30,014 nucleotides of DNA from Clostridiaceae bacterium UBA6110 (GTDB taxonomy: Bacteria > Bacillota > Clostridia > Clostridiales > Clostridiaceae), in the NCBI GenBank assembly GCA_002428415.1, contig DIWI01000061.1:1-30014 (forward strand), read 5' to 3'. A model generated the notes under the pieces. That model made no database searches, was not told the origin of the DNA, and saw only the letters and a program-made list of their open reading frames with translations. Below, piece after piece: positions 8,521 to 15,512 of the stretch. The first letter of the stretch is position 1. Each line of letters starts with the position of its first letter. A program made the translations under genes and the position numbers.

Positions 8521-9168
8521 GCCATATTTTAATCTTACTAATGTCCGTTTCTACTACGAATCTGTTTTGTGAGGTCAATCCATATGGAGAAAAAGTTTGC
8601 TCAATCTCGTGGCTTCAGTATTGAGATACGTATGTAAAGCGATTAATAGGTCATAACAAGAATGATTGACATTCGATGGATAATTTCAGTAAAGATCAGT
8701 GCATAACTGTTAATGCTAATCAGCGCTGTATCTGATATTTCAGCAGTTATCCGTTCAAATGGAAAGTGAAGATCCCAGGGGATTTGAATACGACTCCGAG
8801 CCAGCAACACAAGCTTTTTCATCAAAGCGACTTGAATAACAAAAGCTATTCACAATATCGGGTAGACGATCTGTACAATTTCGATTGAATCAGGCTAATG
8901 CTTATGATACACCTCATAGGTCATTCAATCTGTTCCGTTATAATGTCCAAAATCCTTTCGCTCAAAGGAGACTTACCGGTAATCATTTGAGCCGGCAGAA
9001 AGTCTCTGCTATGAATTCTGGTAATCTTCTGCTCCGAGTCATTAGAATGAAGTCATCATTTGATGAATAAGGTTTCGAAAAATGGTATAGGATAAACCAG
9101 CGAAGCGGGGTTATTTTGATCAAATAAGAACAATCGGATAACAATGGCTGAATATTGCCTCCAATTTG
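8521..9168. other. Long intergenic region without a recognised gene
   Basis: About 650 bases with no convincing coding sequence. The reading frames here are short (about 60 codons), lack good ribosome sites and match no family I know. On the minus strand, fragments such as RDFLPAQMITGKSPLSERI and a 60-codon frame (8643-8825) can be read, interrupted by stops and frame shifts; this would fit an eroded gene but is equally compatible with chance. No terminal repeats, transposase motif, tRNA or known RNA was identified. Confidence 0.4.
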
Positions 9169-9197
9169 TTGACTTGATTCTCCTTAAGAAATAAGAT
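9169..9197 (+). promoter_or_regulatory. Probable promoter of the GlsB-like gene
   Basis: TTGACT (9169-9174), 17 bases, then TAAGAT (9192-9197). A second TATAAT at 9231-9236 has no good -35 box. No convincing sigma-B type site was seen, although this protein family is often stress-induced. Confidence 0.5.
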
Positions 9198-9257
9198 TCA
9201 ATTATAGGAATAGCTTGAGTAGATATTTAAGTATAATTAATCTAAAGGAGAAGCGAT

Positions 9258-9506
9258 ATGGATATATTGAGTTGGATAGTAGTTGGCGGACTGGCAGGAT
9301 GGATTGCCAGCAAGTTCACAGGAAGAGACAGAAGCATGGGAATTGTTGCCAATATACTCGTCGGTATCGGTGGTGCCATTATCGGAGGCTGGATAGCTAA
9401 ATTGCTTGACCTTTCCGGACCTACCGGAATCAATCTCTGGAGCATAGCCGTATCAGTAGTTGGAGCAATTGTACTGCTTACCCTTCTGAAGATGCTTAAG
9501 AAATGA
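9258..9506 (+). CDS. GlsB/YeaQ/YmgE family small membrane protein
   Basis: An 82-residue, glycine-rich protein of the family annotated as transglycosylase-associated or stress-response membrane proteins; the biochemical role is not established. Three hydrophobic segments are visible (about 4-17, 27-47 and 60-78). Hallmarks are the GGLAGWIASKFTGRD start and the GIGGAIIGGWI glycine zipper-like second span. AAAGGAGA lies seven bases before the ATG. It stands alone between its own promoter and a terminator. The family placement is confident, the function is not. Confidence 0.85.
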   Translation: MDILSWIVVGGLAGWIASKFTGRDRSMGIVANILVGIGGAIIGGWIAKLLDLSGPTGINLWSIAVSVVGAIVLLTLLKMLKK

Positions 9507-9510
9507 ATTG

Positions 9511-9551
9511 AGAAAAGCCTGCTTGCCTGATGGTCAGCAGGCTTTTCTTCA
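9511..9551 (+). terminator. Intrinsic terminator after the GlsB-like gene
   Basis: A perfect 13-bp stem, AGAAAAGCCTGCT (9511-9523) with its complement at 9536-9548, a 12-base loop and a T-rich end. It starts four bases after the stop codon. Confidence 0.85.
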
Positions 9552-9685
9552 CTATTTCAGCAATCAGGTCGTTCAGGTTTGGATGGTTCTCGGTTAAATT
9601 CTTATGTTTTGCAAAATCATTAAAATTATTCCTTCTTTATAAGTAGATTTGCAATATTTGAGCGGGATTATTGATATGCATACTA

Positions 9686-9714
9686 TTGAATAATTATTTA
9701 ATGTGACGTATAAT
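9686..9714 (+). promoter_or_regulatory. Sigma-A promoter of the amino-acid ABC operon
   Basis: TTGAAT (9686-9691), 17 bases, TATAAT (9709-9714). The start near 9721 leaves a leader of about 30 bases to the ATG of the binding-protein gene, with GGGAGG in between. Confidence 0.75.
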
Positions 9715-9750
9715 TACTTGGTAAAACATGAAATCTGGGAGGAATAGAAT

Positions 9751-10596
9751 ATGAAAAAGAGCATAAAGAGGCTTGTGGCAGCATCAGTAGCAGCTATGGC
9801 GATATTCGCAGCAGGCTGCGGAAGCAAGACCACACCAACAACAGCACCAACCACTGCCCCATCGGCAACTGTAGCAATGTCAGCATCATTGAAGAGGATA
9901 AAGGATAGCGGAAAGCTTGTACTTGGAACCAGTGCTGATTATCCACCATTCGAGTTCCATGCATCAATTGACGGCAAGGACACAATAGTGGGCTTCGATA
10001 TCGAGGTAGCAAAGGAAATCGCGAAGGACCTTGGTGTAACGCTTGAGATAAAGGACCTGAAGTTCGACGGACTTCTTGCGGCACTTGACCAGGGAAGCGT
10101 TGACATAGTTATCGCAGGACTTTCACCTACAGAGGAGAGGGCAAAGAGCGTTGACTTCTCGATCCAGTATTATTCAGCAGAGCAGGCTGTAGTTATAAGG
10201 GGAACCGATAAGGGTACTCTAGCTACTTTGGAATCGCTTAAGGGTAAGACAATAGCAGCTCAGAAGGGTACCATTCAGGAAGATGCGGCAAAGGCAGTTG
10301 AAGGTGCAACAGTGCTTTCACTTGGAAAGATCTCAGACCTTATCCTCGCGCTCAAGTCCAACAGGGCTGATGCGGCGATAATTGAGGTTCCTGTTGCTGA
10401 ATCCAACGTCAAGGAAAATGCTGACCTTGTGATTTCAAGCATCGTCATCAAGAACGAGGGTGAAGGAAAGGTAGCAGCGGTCAAGAAGGGCTCAGCTGAC
10501 CTTGTTGCTGAAGTCAACAAGACACTTGAGAGGATCCTTGGAGACGGGACCTTTGAAAAATTTGTTCTTGAAGCTACACAGCTGTCTGAAAAATAA
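9751..10596 (+). CDS. Amino-acid ABC transporter substrate-binding lipoprotein (SBP family 3)
   Basis: Binds a polar or charged amino acid outside the membrane and hands it to the permease encoded next. It has 281 residues. The signal peptide ends in a lipobox AAGC with lipidated Cys23, followed by a Thr/Pro/Ala-rich tether (TTPTTAPTTAPSA). Family 3 motifs include GKLVLGTSADYPPFEF, VGFDIEVAKEIAKDLGV, FDGLLAALDQGSVDIVIAG and SPTEERAKSVDFS. The gene starts the operon and is followed by a hairpin with a T-run at 10625-10659 that would leave the binding protein in excess over the membrane parts. Specificity (Gln, Glu, Arg, Cys or similar) cannot be fixed by eye. Confidence 0.93.
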   Translation: MKKSIKRLVAASVAAMAIFAAGCGSKTTPTTAPTTAPSATVAMSASLKRIKDSGKLVLGTSADYPPFEFHASIDGKDTIVGFDIEVAKEIAKDLGVTLEIKDLKFDGLLAALDQGSVDIVIAGLSPTEERAKSVDFSIQYYSAEQAVVIRGTDKGTLATLESLKGKTIAAQKGTIQEDAAKAVEGATVLSLGKISDLILALKSNRADAAIIEVPVAESNVKENADLVISSIVIKNEGEGKVAAVKKGSADLVAEVNKTLERILGDGTFEKFVLEATQLSEK

Positions 10597-10624
10597 GCTC
10601 TGTTTATGATAGAATGATTCTGGG

Positions 10625-10659
10625 AATGTTAGGTGACTATTGCCGCCTAACATTTTTTT
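10625..10659 (+). terminator. Terminator-like hairpin between binding-protein and permease genes
   Basis: AATGTTAGG (10625-10633) pairs with CCTAACATT (10646-10654), and seven T residues follow from 10653. No promoter is evident before the permease start at 10701, so partial read-through is the likely arrangement. Confidence 0.75.
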
Positions 10660-10700
10660 CAATACACGGCTAAATGGCCGTCAGACTGGAGGAATATCCA

Positions 10701-11357
10701 TTGGATTTTAGTTTCATGTCCGAATACTACCAGTTTTACATTGAAGGTGCCAAGATTACAGTAACTCTCGCATTTTTCACTGTCATTGTAGGATTCATTT
10801 TCGGACTTCTGCTTGCTCTTCTCAAGCTGTCGAAGAATAAGCTTCTGAATTTTATCGCAACTGCATATATCGAGTTCATCAGAGGAACTCCGCTACTCGT
10901 TCAGCTGTATATAGTTTTCTATGGTCTGCCACATCTGGGAATATCATTCCCTGGACTCACAGCCGGAGTCATCGCCCTTTCTGTCAACAGCGCCGCATAT
11001 ACCGCCGAAATAATAAGAGCGGGCATTCAGGCAGTTGACAAGGGACAGATGGAAGCGGCAAGGTCTATAGGAATGGGCAAGGCAATGTCAATGAGATACA
11101 TCATAATTCCGCAGGCGGTGAAAAACATATTGCCAGCACTCGGCAACGAGTTCATAACGATAATCAAGGAATCGTCCATTGCGTCCATAATTGGCATCAA
11201 TGAGCTCATGTTCAATGCCGACACGATAAGGGGCAACACGTTCAAGCCATTCGAACCGCTGATAGTGGTGGCTGTGGTCTACTTTATCCTGACTTTCAGC
11301 TTGTCTAAGCTGATGGGCTACTTCGAAAGGAGGATGAACACTGATGATCGAGGTTAA
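10701..11357 (+). CDS. Amino-acid ABC transporter permease (HisM/GlnP family)
   Basis: The membrane subunit, probably a homodimer, of the polar amino-acid importer. An in-frame ATG at 10674 has no ribosome site and lies just after the terminator hairpin. The TTG at 10701 has TGGAGG eight bases upstream, so I take it as the start, giving 218 residues beginning MDFSFMSEYYQFY. The N-terminal HisM-type signature (KITVTLAFFTVIVGFIFGLL), FIRGTPLLVQLY and the EAA loop QMEAARSIGMGKAMSMRYII are present, with about five membrane spans. Its end overlaps the ATPase gene by 14 bases, suggesting coupled translation. Confidence 0.9.
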   Translation: MDFSFMSEYYQFYIEGAKITVTLAFFTVIVGFIFGLLLALLKLSKNKLLNFIATAYIEFIRGTPLLVQLYIVFYGLPHLGISFPGLTAGVIALSVNSAAYTAEIIRAGIQAVDKGQMEAARSIGMGKAMSMRYIIIPQAVKNILPALGNEFITIIKESSIASIIGINELMFNADTIRGNTFKPFEPLIVVAVVYFILTFSLSKLMGYFERRMNTDDRG

Positions 11358-12069
11358 GGGACTTAGAAAGAGCTTTGGAAAACTGGAAGTGCTCAAGGGG
11401 ATCGACCTGTCAATCGGGAAAGGTCAGGTTGTTGTGGTCATAGGACCTTCAGGCTCAGGAAAGAGCACGCTTCTTAGATGCCTGAACAGGCTGGAGGAGC
11501 CTACGGGTGGACAGATCATATTTGAAGGTATTTCCATTACCGAGAAAAAGACTGACATTGACAAGATACGGCAGAAAATGGGAATGGTATTCCAGCAGTT
11601 TAACCTTTTCCCGCACTTAAGCGTACTTGAAAATATTACTATAGGCCCCAGGAAGCTCAAGGGGCTTTCACAGGCTGATGCTGACAGGGAAGCATATGTC
11701 CTGCTGGACAGGGTCGGACTCAGAGACAAGGCGAACAGCTACCCTGGACAGCTCTCTGGCGGACAGAAGCAGAGGATTGCCATCGCCAGGTCCCTTGCTA
11801 TGGGGCCGGACGTCATGCTTTTCGACGAGCCGACGTCAGCACTTGACCCTGAAATGGTCGGTGAAGTGCTTGATGTCATGAGAGAGCTTGCATTCGAAGG
11901 AATGACCATGGTTGTGGTGACACATGAGATGGGCTTTGCGAAGGAGATCGCTGACCGGGTAATCTTCATGGATGAGGGAATAGTGCTTGAGGATGACTCA
12001 CCGGACAATCTTTTCATGAATCCAAAACATCCGAGAACGAAGGATTTCCTTTCAAAGGTTTTAAAATAA
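11344..12069 (+). CDS. glnQ: Amino-acid ABC transporter ATP-binding protein (GlnQ family)
   Basis: The ATPase of the polar amino-acid importer. It has 241 residues, the normal length, with Walker A GPSGSGKST (34-42), Q-loop in MVFQQFNLFPH, signature LSGGQKQR (137-144), Walker B VMLFDEP followed by TSALDPE (157-170) and a switch His in VTHEMGFA. The TSALDPE form is typical of polar amino-acid ATPases. The start at 11344 lies inside the permease gene and has AAAGGAGG upstream. A terminator follows at 12080. The symbol indicates the family; glutamine specificity is not shown. Confidence 0.92.
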   Translation: MIEVKGLRKSFGKLEVLKGIDLSIGKGQVVVVIGPSGSGKSTLLRCLNRLEEPTGGQIIFEGISITEKKTDIDKIRQKMGMVFQQFNLFPHLSVLENITIGPRKLKGLSQADADREAYVLLDRVGLRDKANSYPGQLSGGQKQRIAIARSLAMGPDVMLFDEPTSALDPEMVGEVLDVMRELAFEGMTMVVVTHEMGFAKEIADRVIFMDEGIVLEDDSPDNLFMNPKHPRTKDFLSKVLK

Positions 12070-12079
12070 TTTTGCAGTC

Positions 12080-12110
12080 TGCAGGCGTTATGCCTGCATT
12101 TTGCATTTTT
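12080..12110 (+). terminator. Intrinsic terminator after glnQ-like gene
   Basis: TGCAGGC (12080-12086), loop GTTAT, GCCTGCA (12092-12098), then T-rich sequence. It ends the amino-acid ABC operon. Confidence 0.8.
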
Positions 12111-12125
12111 GCGATGTATAAATAT

Positions 12126-12154
12126 TTGAAACAATGGTATATATATGCAATAAT
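12126..12154 (+). promoter_or_regulatory. Candidate promoter upstream of the foldable intergenic stretch
   Basis: TTGAAA (12126-12131), 17 bases, AATAAT (12149-12154): five of six matches in each box. Transcription would start near 12161, well upstream of the main argC promoter. The surrounding sequence is AT-rich, so a chance match is possible. Confidence 0.4.
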
Positions 12155-12160
12155 ATCTGA

Positions 12161-12340
12161 CTGGAAATTGCATTTATTTCTGCAAGTGGCCAAATGATGG
12201 GAATCTCTGGCAAAGGCAGGTTCCGCGGCACTTCAATGGAATATTCAACTTTTTGAATCACCGCTCCTTCGCGGCTTCATTGCCATTCCTTGAGGAGCTA
12301 TATCCTGCAAGGGTTCGCAGAGGTTTTTAGCTGACTTTTG
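12161..12340 (+). other. Foldable intergenic stretch, possible small RNA or gene remnant
   Basis: This segment is noticeably more GC-rich than its AT-rich flanks. AAGTG near 12184 can pair with CACTT before CAATG. Next, CAATG and CATTG enclose two hairpins, TTCAA-cttt-TTGAA and CCGC-tccttc-GCGG, forming a three-way junction on paper. CTGC/GCAG then precedes a TTTTT run near 12327-12331. The same stretch also contains an open frame without a start codon, from after TAA near 12151 to TAG near 12331, reading in part KWPNDGNLWQRQVPRHFNG and LPFLEELYPARVRRGF. I recognise no protein or RNA family. It may be an RNA gene, a remnant of a gene, or chance. Confidence 0.3.
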
Positions 12341-12394
12341 GTGTATACAAAAGGTGCAGATAGGGATAAAATAAAATAAACGATAAAAATGCAA

Positions 12395-12422
12395 TTGACA
12401 TTATAAGTATTCATACTATAAT
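12395..12422 (+). promoter_or_regulatory. Sigma-A promoter of argCJBD
   Basis: TTGACA (12395-12400), 16 bases, TATAAT (12417-12422): consensus boxes with a slightly short spacer. Transcription would start near 12429, about 32 bases before the argC ATG. Confidence 0.8.
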
Positions 12423-12443
12423 TGCAATTAGCATAAATTTTCA
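12419..12443. promoter_or_regulatory. Candidate arginine-repressor operator at argC
   Basis: TAATTGCAATTA (12419-12430) is a perfect 12-bp palindrome overlapping the -10 box. It is followed by AGCATAAATTTTCA (12430-12443), which matches the ARG-box pattern TGAATWWWWATTCA at 11 of 14 positions. A further half-site TATTCA lies in the promoter spacer. Arginine genes of Bacillota are commonly repressed by ArgR/AhrC here; no such regulator gene is in the window, so the match is suggestive only. Confidence 0.45.
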
Positions 12444-12460
12444 TGATGGGAGTGAAGACA

Positions 12461-13498
12461 ATGAAAGTAGCCCTGGTCGGAGCGACCGGATACGGCGGTG
12501 TGGAGCTTATAAGGCTTTTGCACAACCATCCTGTATTCGAGCTCAATGCCATCTATTCTCATTCCAAGGGGGGAGAATCCATAAGAAGCTACTATCCGCA
12601 TCTTACAGGTGCTGTAGAACTGATAATGGACGATATCGACCCGGAAAAAATAAAAGCCAAATCTGACCTGGTATTCCTAGCTGTGCCGGCTGGCATTTCC
12701 AGGGACTGGTCAAAGAGGCTCAGGGATGCAGGACTGAAGGTCGTTGACCTTTCAGGGGACTTCAGGCTTGAGGATATTGAGGATTACAGGAAATGGTACA
12801 AGAAGGATCCGATAGCAAAGGAAGAGCTTGAAGGTGTGGTTTTCGGACTAGCTGACATAGTGAAGGATGAAATAAGGAATGCAGACTTCATCTCAAATCC
12901 GGGATGCTATCCTACAGCCTCGGTGCTTGGCCTGTATCCGCTTGCAAAGAACAAGATGATCGTTAAGAACAGCATAGTCATAGATGCAAAGTCAGGAGTC
13001 ACCGGAGCAGGAAGAGGAGCATCGGTCGCCAGCCTTTACTCTGAGGTCAATGAAAACCTGAAGATTTATAAGGTCAACGCCCATCAGCACACTCCGGAAA
13101 TCGAGCAGCAGCTGAACAAGTGGGATCCTGAAATCGGGATGATAACCTTCGAGACACATCTGATCCCAATGAACAGAGGGATAATGGCCACGGAATACGT
13201 GGACCTGAAGTCGCCAATGACAGCTGAGGAGCTTCATAAGCTCTATACCGACACCTATAAGGACGTTAAGTTCGTCAGGGTCAGGCCGCTTGGGGAGTTC
13301 CCTTCCACAAAGGAAGTGCAGGGCTCAAACTACTGTGACATCGGAGTTTCAGTGAATGAGAGAACCGGCAAGGCAGTGATTGTGTCAGTAATTGACAATC
13401 TTGTCAAGGGTGCCGCAGGGCAGGCAATCCAGAACGCGAACATCTGGACGGGTCTTGATGAGGCTGCAGGATTGGACCTGCTGCCGATGTATCCATAA
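12461..13498 (+). CDS. argC: N-acetyl-gamma-glutamyl-phosphate reductase
   Basis: Reduces N-acetylglutamyl phosphate to the semialdehyde with NADPH, the third step of arginine synthesis. It has 345 residues from the ATG at 12461. That start is chosen over an upstream in-frame ATG at 12443 because GGGAG lies eight bases before it and the protein then begins MKVALVGATGYGGVEL, the nucleotide-binding loop. The catalytic cysteine is Cys149 in SNPGCYPTA, and HQHTPEIEQ and HLIPMNRGI are the expected substrate-side motifs. It is first in argC-argJ-argB-argD, with 23 bases to argJ. Confidence 0.96.
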   Translation: MKVALVGATGYGGVELIRLLHNHPVFELNAIYSHSKGGESIRSYYPHLTGAVELIMDDIDPEKIKAKSDLVFLAVPAGISRDWSKRLRDAGLKVVDLSGDFRLEDIEDYRKWYKKDPIAKEELEGVVFGLADIVKDEIRNADFISNPGCYPTASVLGLYPLAKNKMIVKNSIVIDAKSGVTGAGRGASVASLYSEVNENLKIYKVNAHQHTPEIEQQLNKWDPEIGMITFETHLIPMNRGIMATEYVDLKSPMTAEELHKLYTDTYKDVKFVRVRPLGEFPSTKEVQGSNYCDIGVSVNERTGKAVIVSVIDNLVKGAAGQAIQNANIWTGLDEAAGLDLLPMYP

Positions 13499-13521
13499 AA
13501 AAGAGTGAAGGAGAATTTGAT

Positions 13522-14739
13522 ATGAAATACAACATAAAGCACCTGAAGGAAGGTTCCGTGACAAGCTCAAAGGGCTTCAAGGCCGATGGAGTTCATGTGG
13601 GACTGAGGTACAACAAGAAGGATGTCGGAATGATCTATTCCGAGGTTCCTGCAGTGGCTGCAGCGGTCTATACACTTAACAAGTTCATAGCTGCACCTAA
13701 CGTGGTGACCAAGGAAAGCGTGAATACAGAAAGGACTCTGCAGGCAGTTGTAGTCAACAGCGCATGCGCCAATGCATGTACCGGAAAGCGCGGTATGGAC
13801 GATGCTGTGATCATGAGAAGGCTTGCTGCAGAAAAATACGACATTCCAGAGCACTATGTTGCAGTAGCCTCCACAGGAGTCATAGGTGAATTCCTGAACA
13901 TGGAGAAGATAGCAAAGGGAATAAGGGAAGTTGAGCCTGAGGCTACAGCAGAGGGTGCAAAATCCTTCGAGAAGGCCATAATGACCACTGACCTCATTGA
14001 GAAATTCACTGGCTATGAGGCTGAGATCGACGGAGTCAAGGTAACAATCGGCGGATGCTGCAAAGGCTCAGGTATGATACATCCAAACATGGCGACCATG
14101 TTAGGATTCATAACCACAGACGCGAACGTCGACAAGGATGCACTCCAGAGGGCATTCTCAAAAATAACTGACATATCCTTCAACCAGATCACAGTTGATG
14201 GCGAGACATCGACAAACGACATGGTTCTTGTTATGGCCAATGGAATGGCAGGCAACAATCTCCTGAATGAAGAGCATCCTCAGTGGGATGTTTTCTACAC
14301 AATGCTGAGGAAGACCTCGGAGGACCTGGCTAAGTCCATAGCCCAGGATGGAGAAGGTGCGACGAAGCTTATAGAAGTCAAGGTCAAGGGAGCAGTTAAC
14401 GATGCTGATGCCAGGGCCATAAGCAAGAAGATCGTAGGCTCGAGCCTTGTAAAGACTGCTGTTTACGGAAATGATGCTAACTGGGGAAGAATAGTATCCG
14501 CTGCAGGTCATTCAACAGCTGAAATAGACCCTTCAAAGGTCGATGTCATACTCGGTGACCAGTACATGCTGAAGAACAGCGAGGTCCAGCCCTTCGACGA
14601 AGAGGCTGCAAAGGAATATCTCAAGAGCGATACTGTATACATTGAAGTCAACTTCCATCTTGGAAAAGGTGAGGCTACAGCCTGGGGATGCGACCTGACA
14701 TACAAGTATATTGAAATCAACGCAAGCTACAGGTCATAG
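13522..14739 (+). CDS. argJ: Glutamate N-acetyltransferase/ornithine acetyltransferase
   Basis: Moves the acetyl group from N-acetylornithine to glutamate, which recycles it, and in bifunctional forms also uses acetyl-CoA. The 405-residue precursor cleaves itself into two chains; the site is in HPNMATMLGF with Thr192 as the new N-terminal nucleophile. Other family marks are VNSACANACTG (oxyanion region ahead of the nucleophile), NQITVDGETSTND and YGNDANWGRI. GAAGGAGA precedes the ATG. Whether it is mono- or bifunctional cannot be judged from sequence alone. The absence of argA or argE nearby fits the cyclic pathway. Confidence 0.96.
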   Translation: MKYNIKHLKEGSVTSSKGFKADGVHVGLRYNKKDVGMIYSEVPAVAAAVYTLNKFIAAPNVVTKESVNTERTLQAVVVNSACANACTGKRGMDDAVIMRRLAAEKYDIPEHYVAVASTGVIGEFLNMEKIAKGIREVEPEATAEGAKSFEKAIMTTDLIEKFTGYEAEIDGVKVTIGGCCKGSGMIHPNMATMLGFITTDANVDKDALQRAFSKITDISFNQITVDGETSTNDMVLVMANGMAGNNLLNEEHPQWDVFYTMLRKTSEDLAKSIAQDGEGATKLIEVKVKGAVNDADARAISKKIVGSSLVKTAVYGNDANWGRIVSAAGHSTAEIDPSKVDVILGDQYMLKNSEVQPFDEEAAKEYLKSDTVYIEVNFHLGKGEATAWGCDLTYKYIEINASYRS

Positions 14740-14750
14740 GAGGCATCGGG

Positions 14751-15512
14751 ATGGGAACAGTTGTACTTAAGTGCGGCGGGAGTGTCGCAGACGAACTGGG
14801 AGAAGGCTTCTTCCAGAGCATAAAGGAGCTTCTTGACTCAGGATTCAAGGTCCTTCTGGTCCACGGCGGCGGACCTGACATAACGTCATACCTGAAGGAA
14901 AAAGGAATAGATACGAAATTCGTCGACGGACTCAGGTTTACTGATGATGAAGTCTTGTCAGCCGTAGAGGTAATGCTTGCGGGCAAGACCAACAGGCAGA
15001 TAGTAAAGCTCCTTAAGGCCAACGGAATACCCGCCATCGGGATTCAGGGGCCGGACAGCTGCTTCAGGGCTGAACTGATAGACAGGGAGAAGTATGGCCT
15101 TGTGGGTGCCATGACGGGTGCCGAGACAGGAGTTCTTGAACATCTTCTGGACCTGGGGTTAGTACCGGTCGTGACTCCTCTTGCAGAGGGACCGACAGGT
15201 GAGCATCTGAATGTCAATGCGGATAGCGCTGCAGCCTATGCGGCAATAGCACTGAAGGCTGAAGAGCTTCTGTTTGTCACAAATGTGAAGGGCATAATGA
15301 AGGATGGAGTAGTGCTCGAAAGCACAACAAAGGCTGACATTGACGCTATGATCCAAGACGGGACCATATACGGCGGAATGATCCCAAAGGTAAAAGGAGC
15401 ACTCAATGCGCTTGAGAGCGGGATAGGTGCGGTAAGGATCGTGTCCGGTCAGGACGCGGTATGGAGTAGCGGCAGCTTCTCCGGAACAGCAATCAAGAAG
15501 GAGGAGAAGTAA
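14751..15512 (+). CDS. argB: Acetylglutamate kinase
   Basis: Phosphorylates N-acetylglutamate, the second step of the pathway. The 253-residue protein has the amino-acid kinase fold: the N-terminal phosphate loop reads LKCGGS (Lys7) where many members have KYGG, followed by LLVHGGGPDI, NVNADSAAAYAA and VTNVKGIM. The short N-terminus begins directly at the first strand. It therefore lacks the extra N-terminal helix linked to arginine feedback inhibition in hexameric forms, so control may rest on transcription. AGGAGG precedes the ATG 11 bases after argJ; its TAA overlaps the argD ATG by one base. Confidence 0.95.
   Translation: MGTVVLKCGGSVADELGEGFFQSIKELLDSGFKVLLVHGGGPDITSYLKEKGIDTKFVDGLRFTDDEVLSAVEVMLAGKTNRQIVKLLKANGIPAIGIQGPDSCFRAELIDREKYGLVGAMTGAETGVLEHLLDLGLVPVVTPLAEGPTGEHLNVNADSAAAYAAIALKAEELLFVTNVKGIMKDGVVLESTTKADIDAMIQDGTIYGGMIPKVKGALNALESGIGAVRIVSGQDAVWSSGSFSGTAIKKEEK

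Noticed and set aside
8770..8815. tRNA-like stretch around the sequence GGGGATTTGAATACGAC
   Set aside because: No cloverleaf arms or proper T-loop (GGTTCGAATCC) could be assembled.
9091..9118. Possible terminator hairpin (AACC...GGTT with a GCGAAGC tip)
   Set aside because: The arms do not align without asymmetric bulges and the T-run is short; there is no upstream gene to terminate.
9794..10084. Minus-strand open frame of 96 codons
   Set aside because: Antisense shadow of the amino-acid binding-protein gene.
12205..12222. T-box-like sequence GGCAGGTTCCGCGG upstream of argC
   Set aside because: It differs from the T-box core at the tRNA-pairing bases, and only about 50 bases separate it from the predicted start, too little for a specifier stem.
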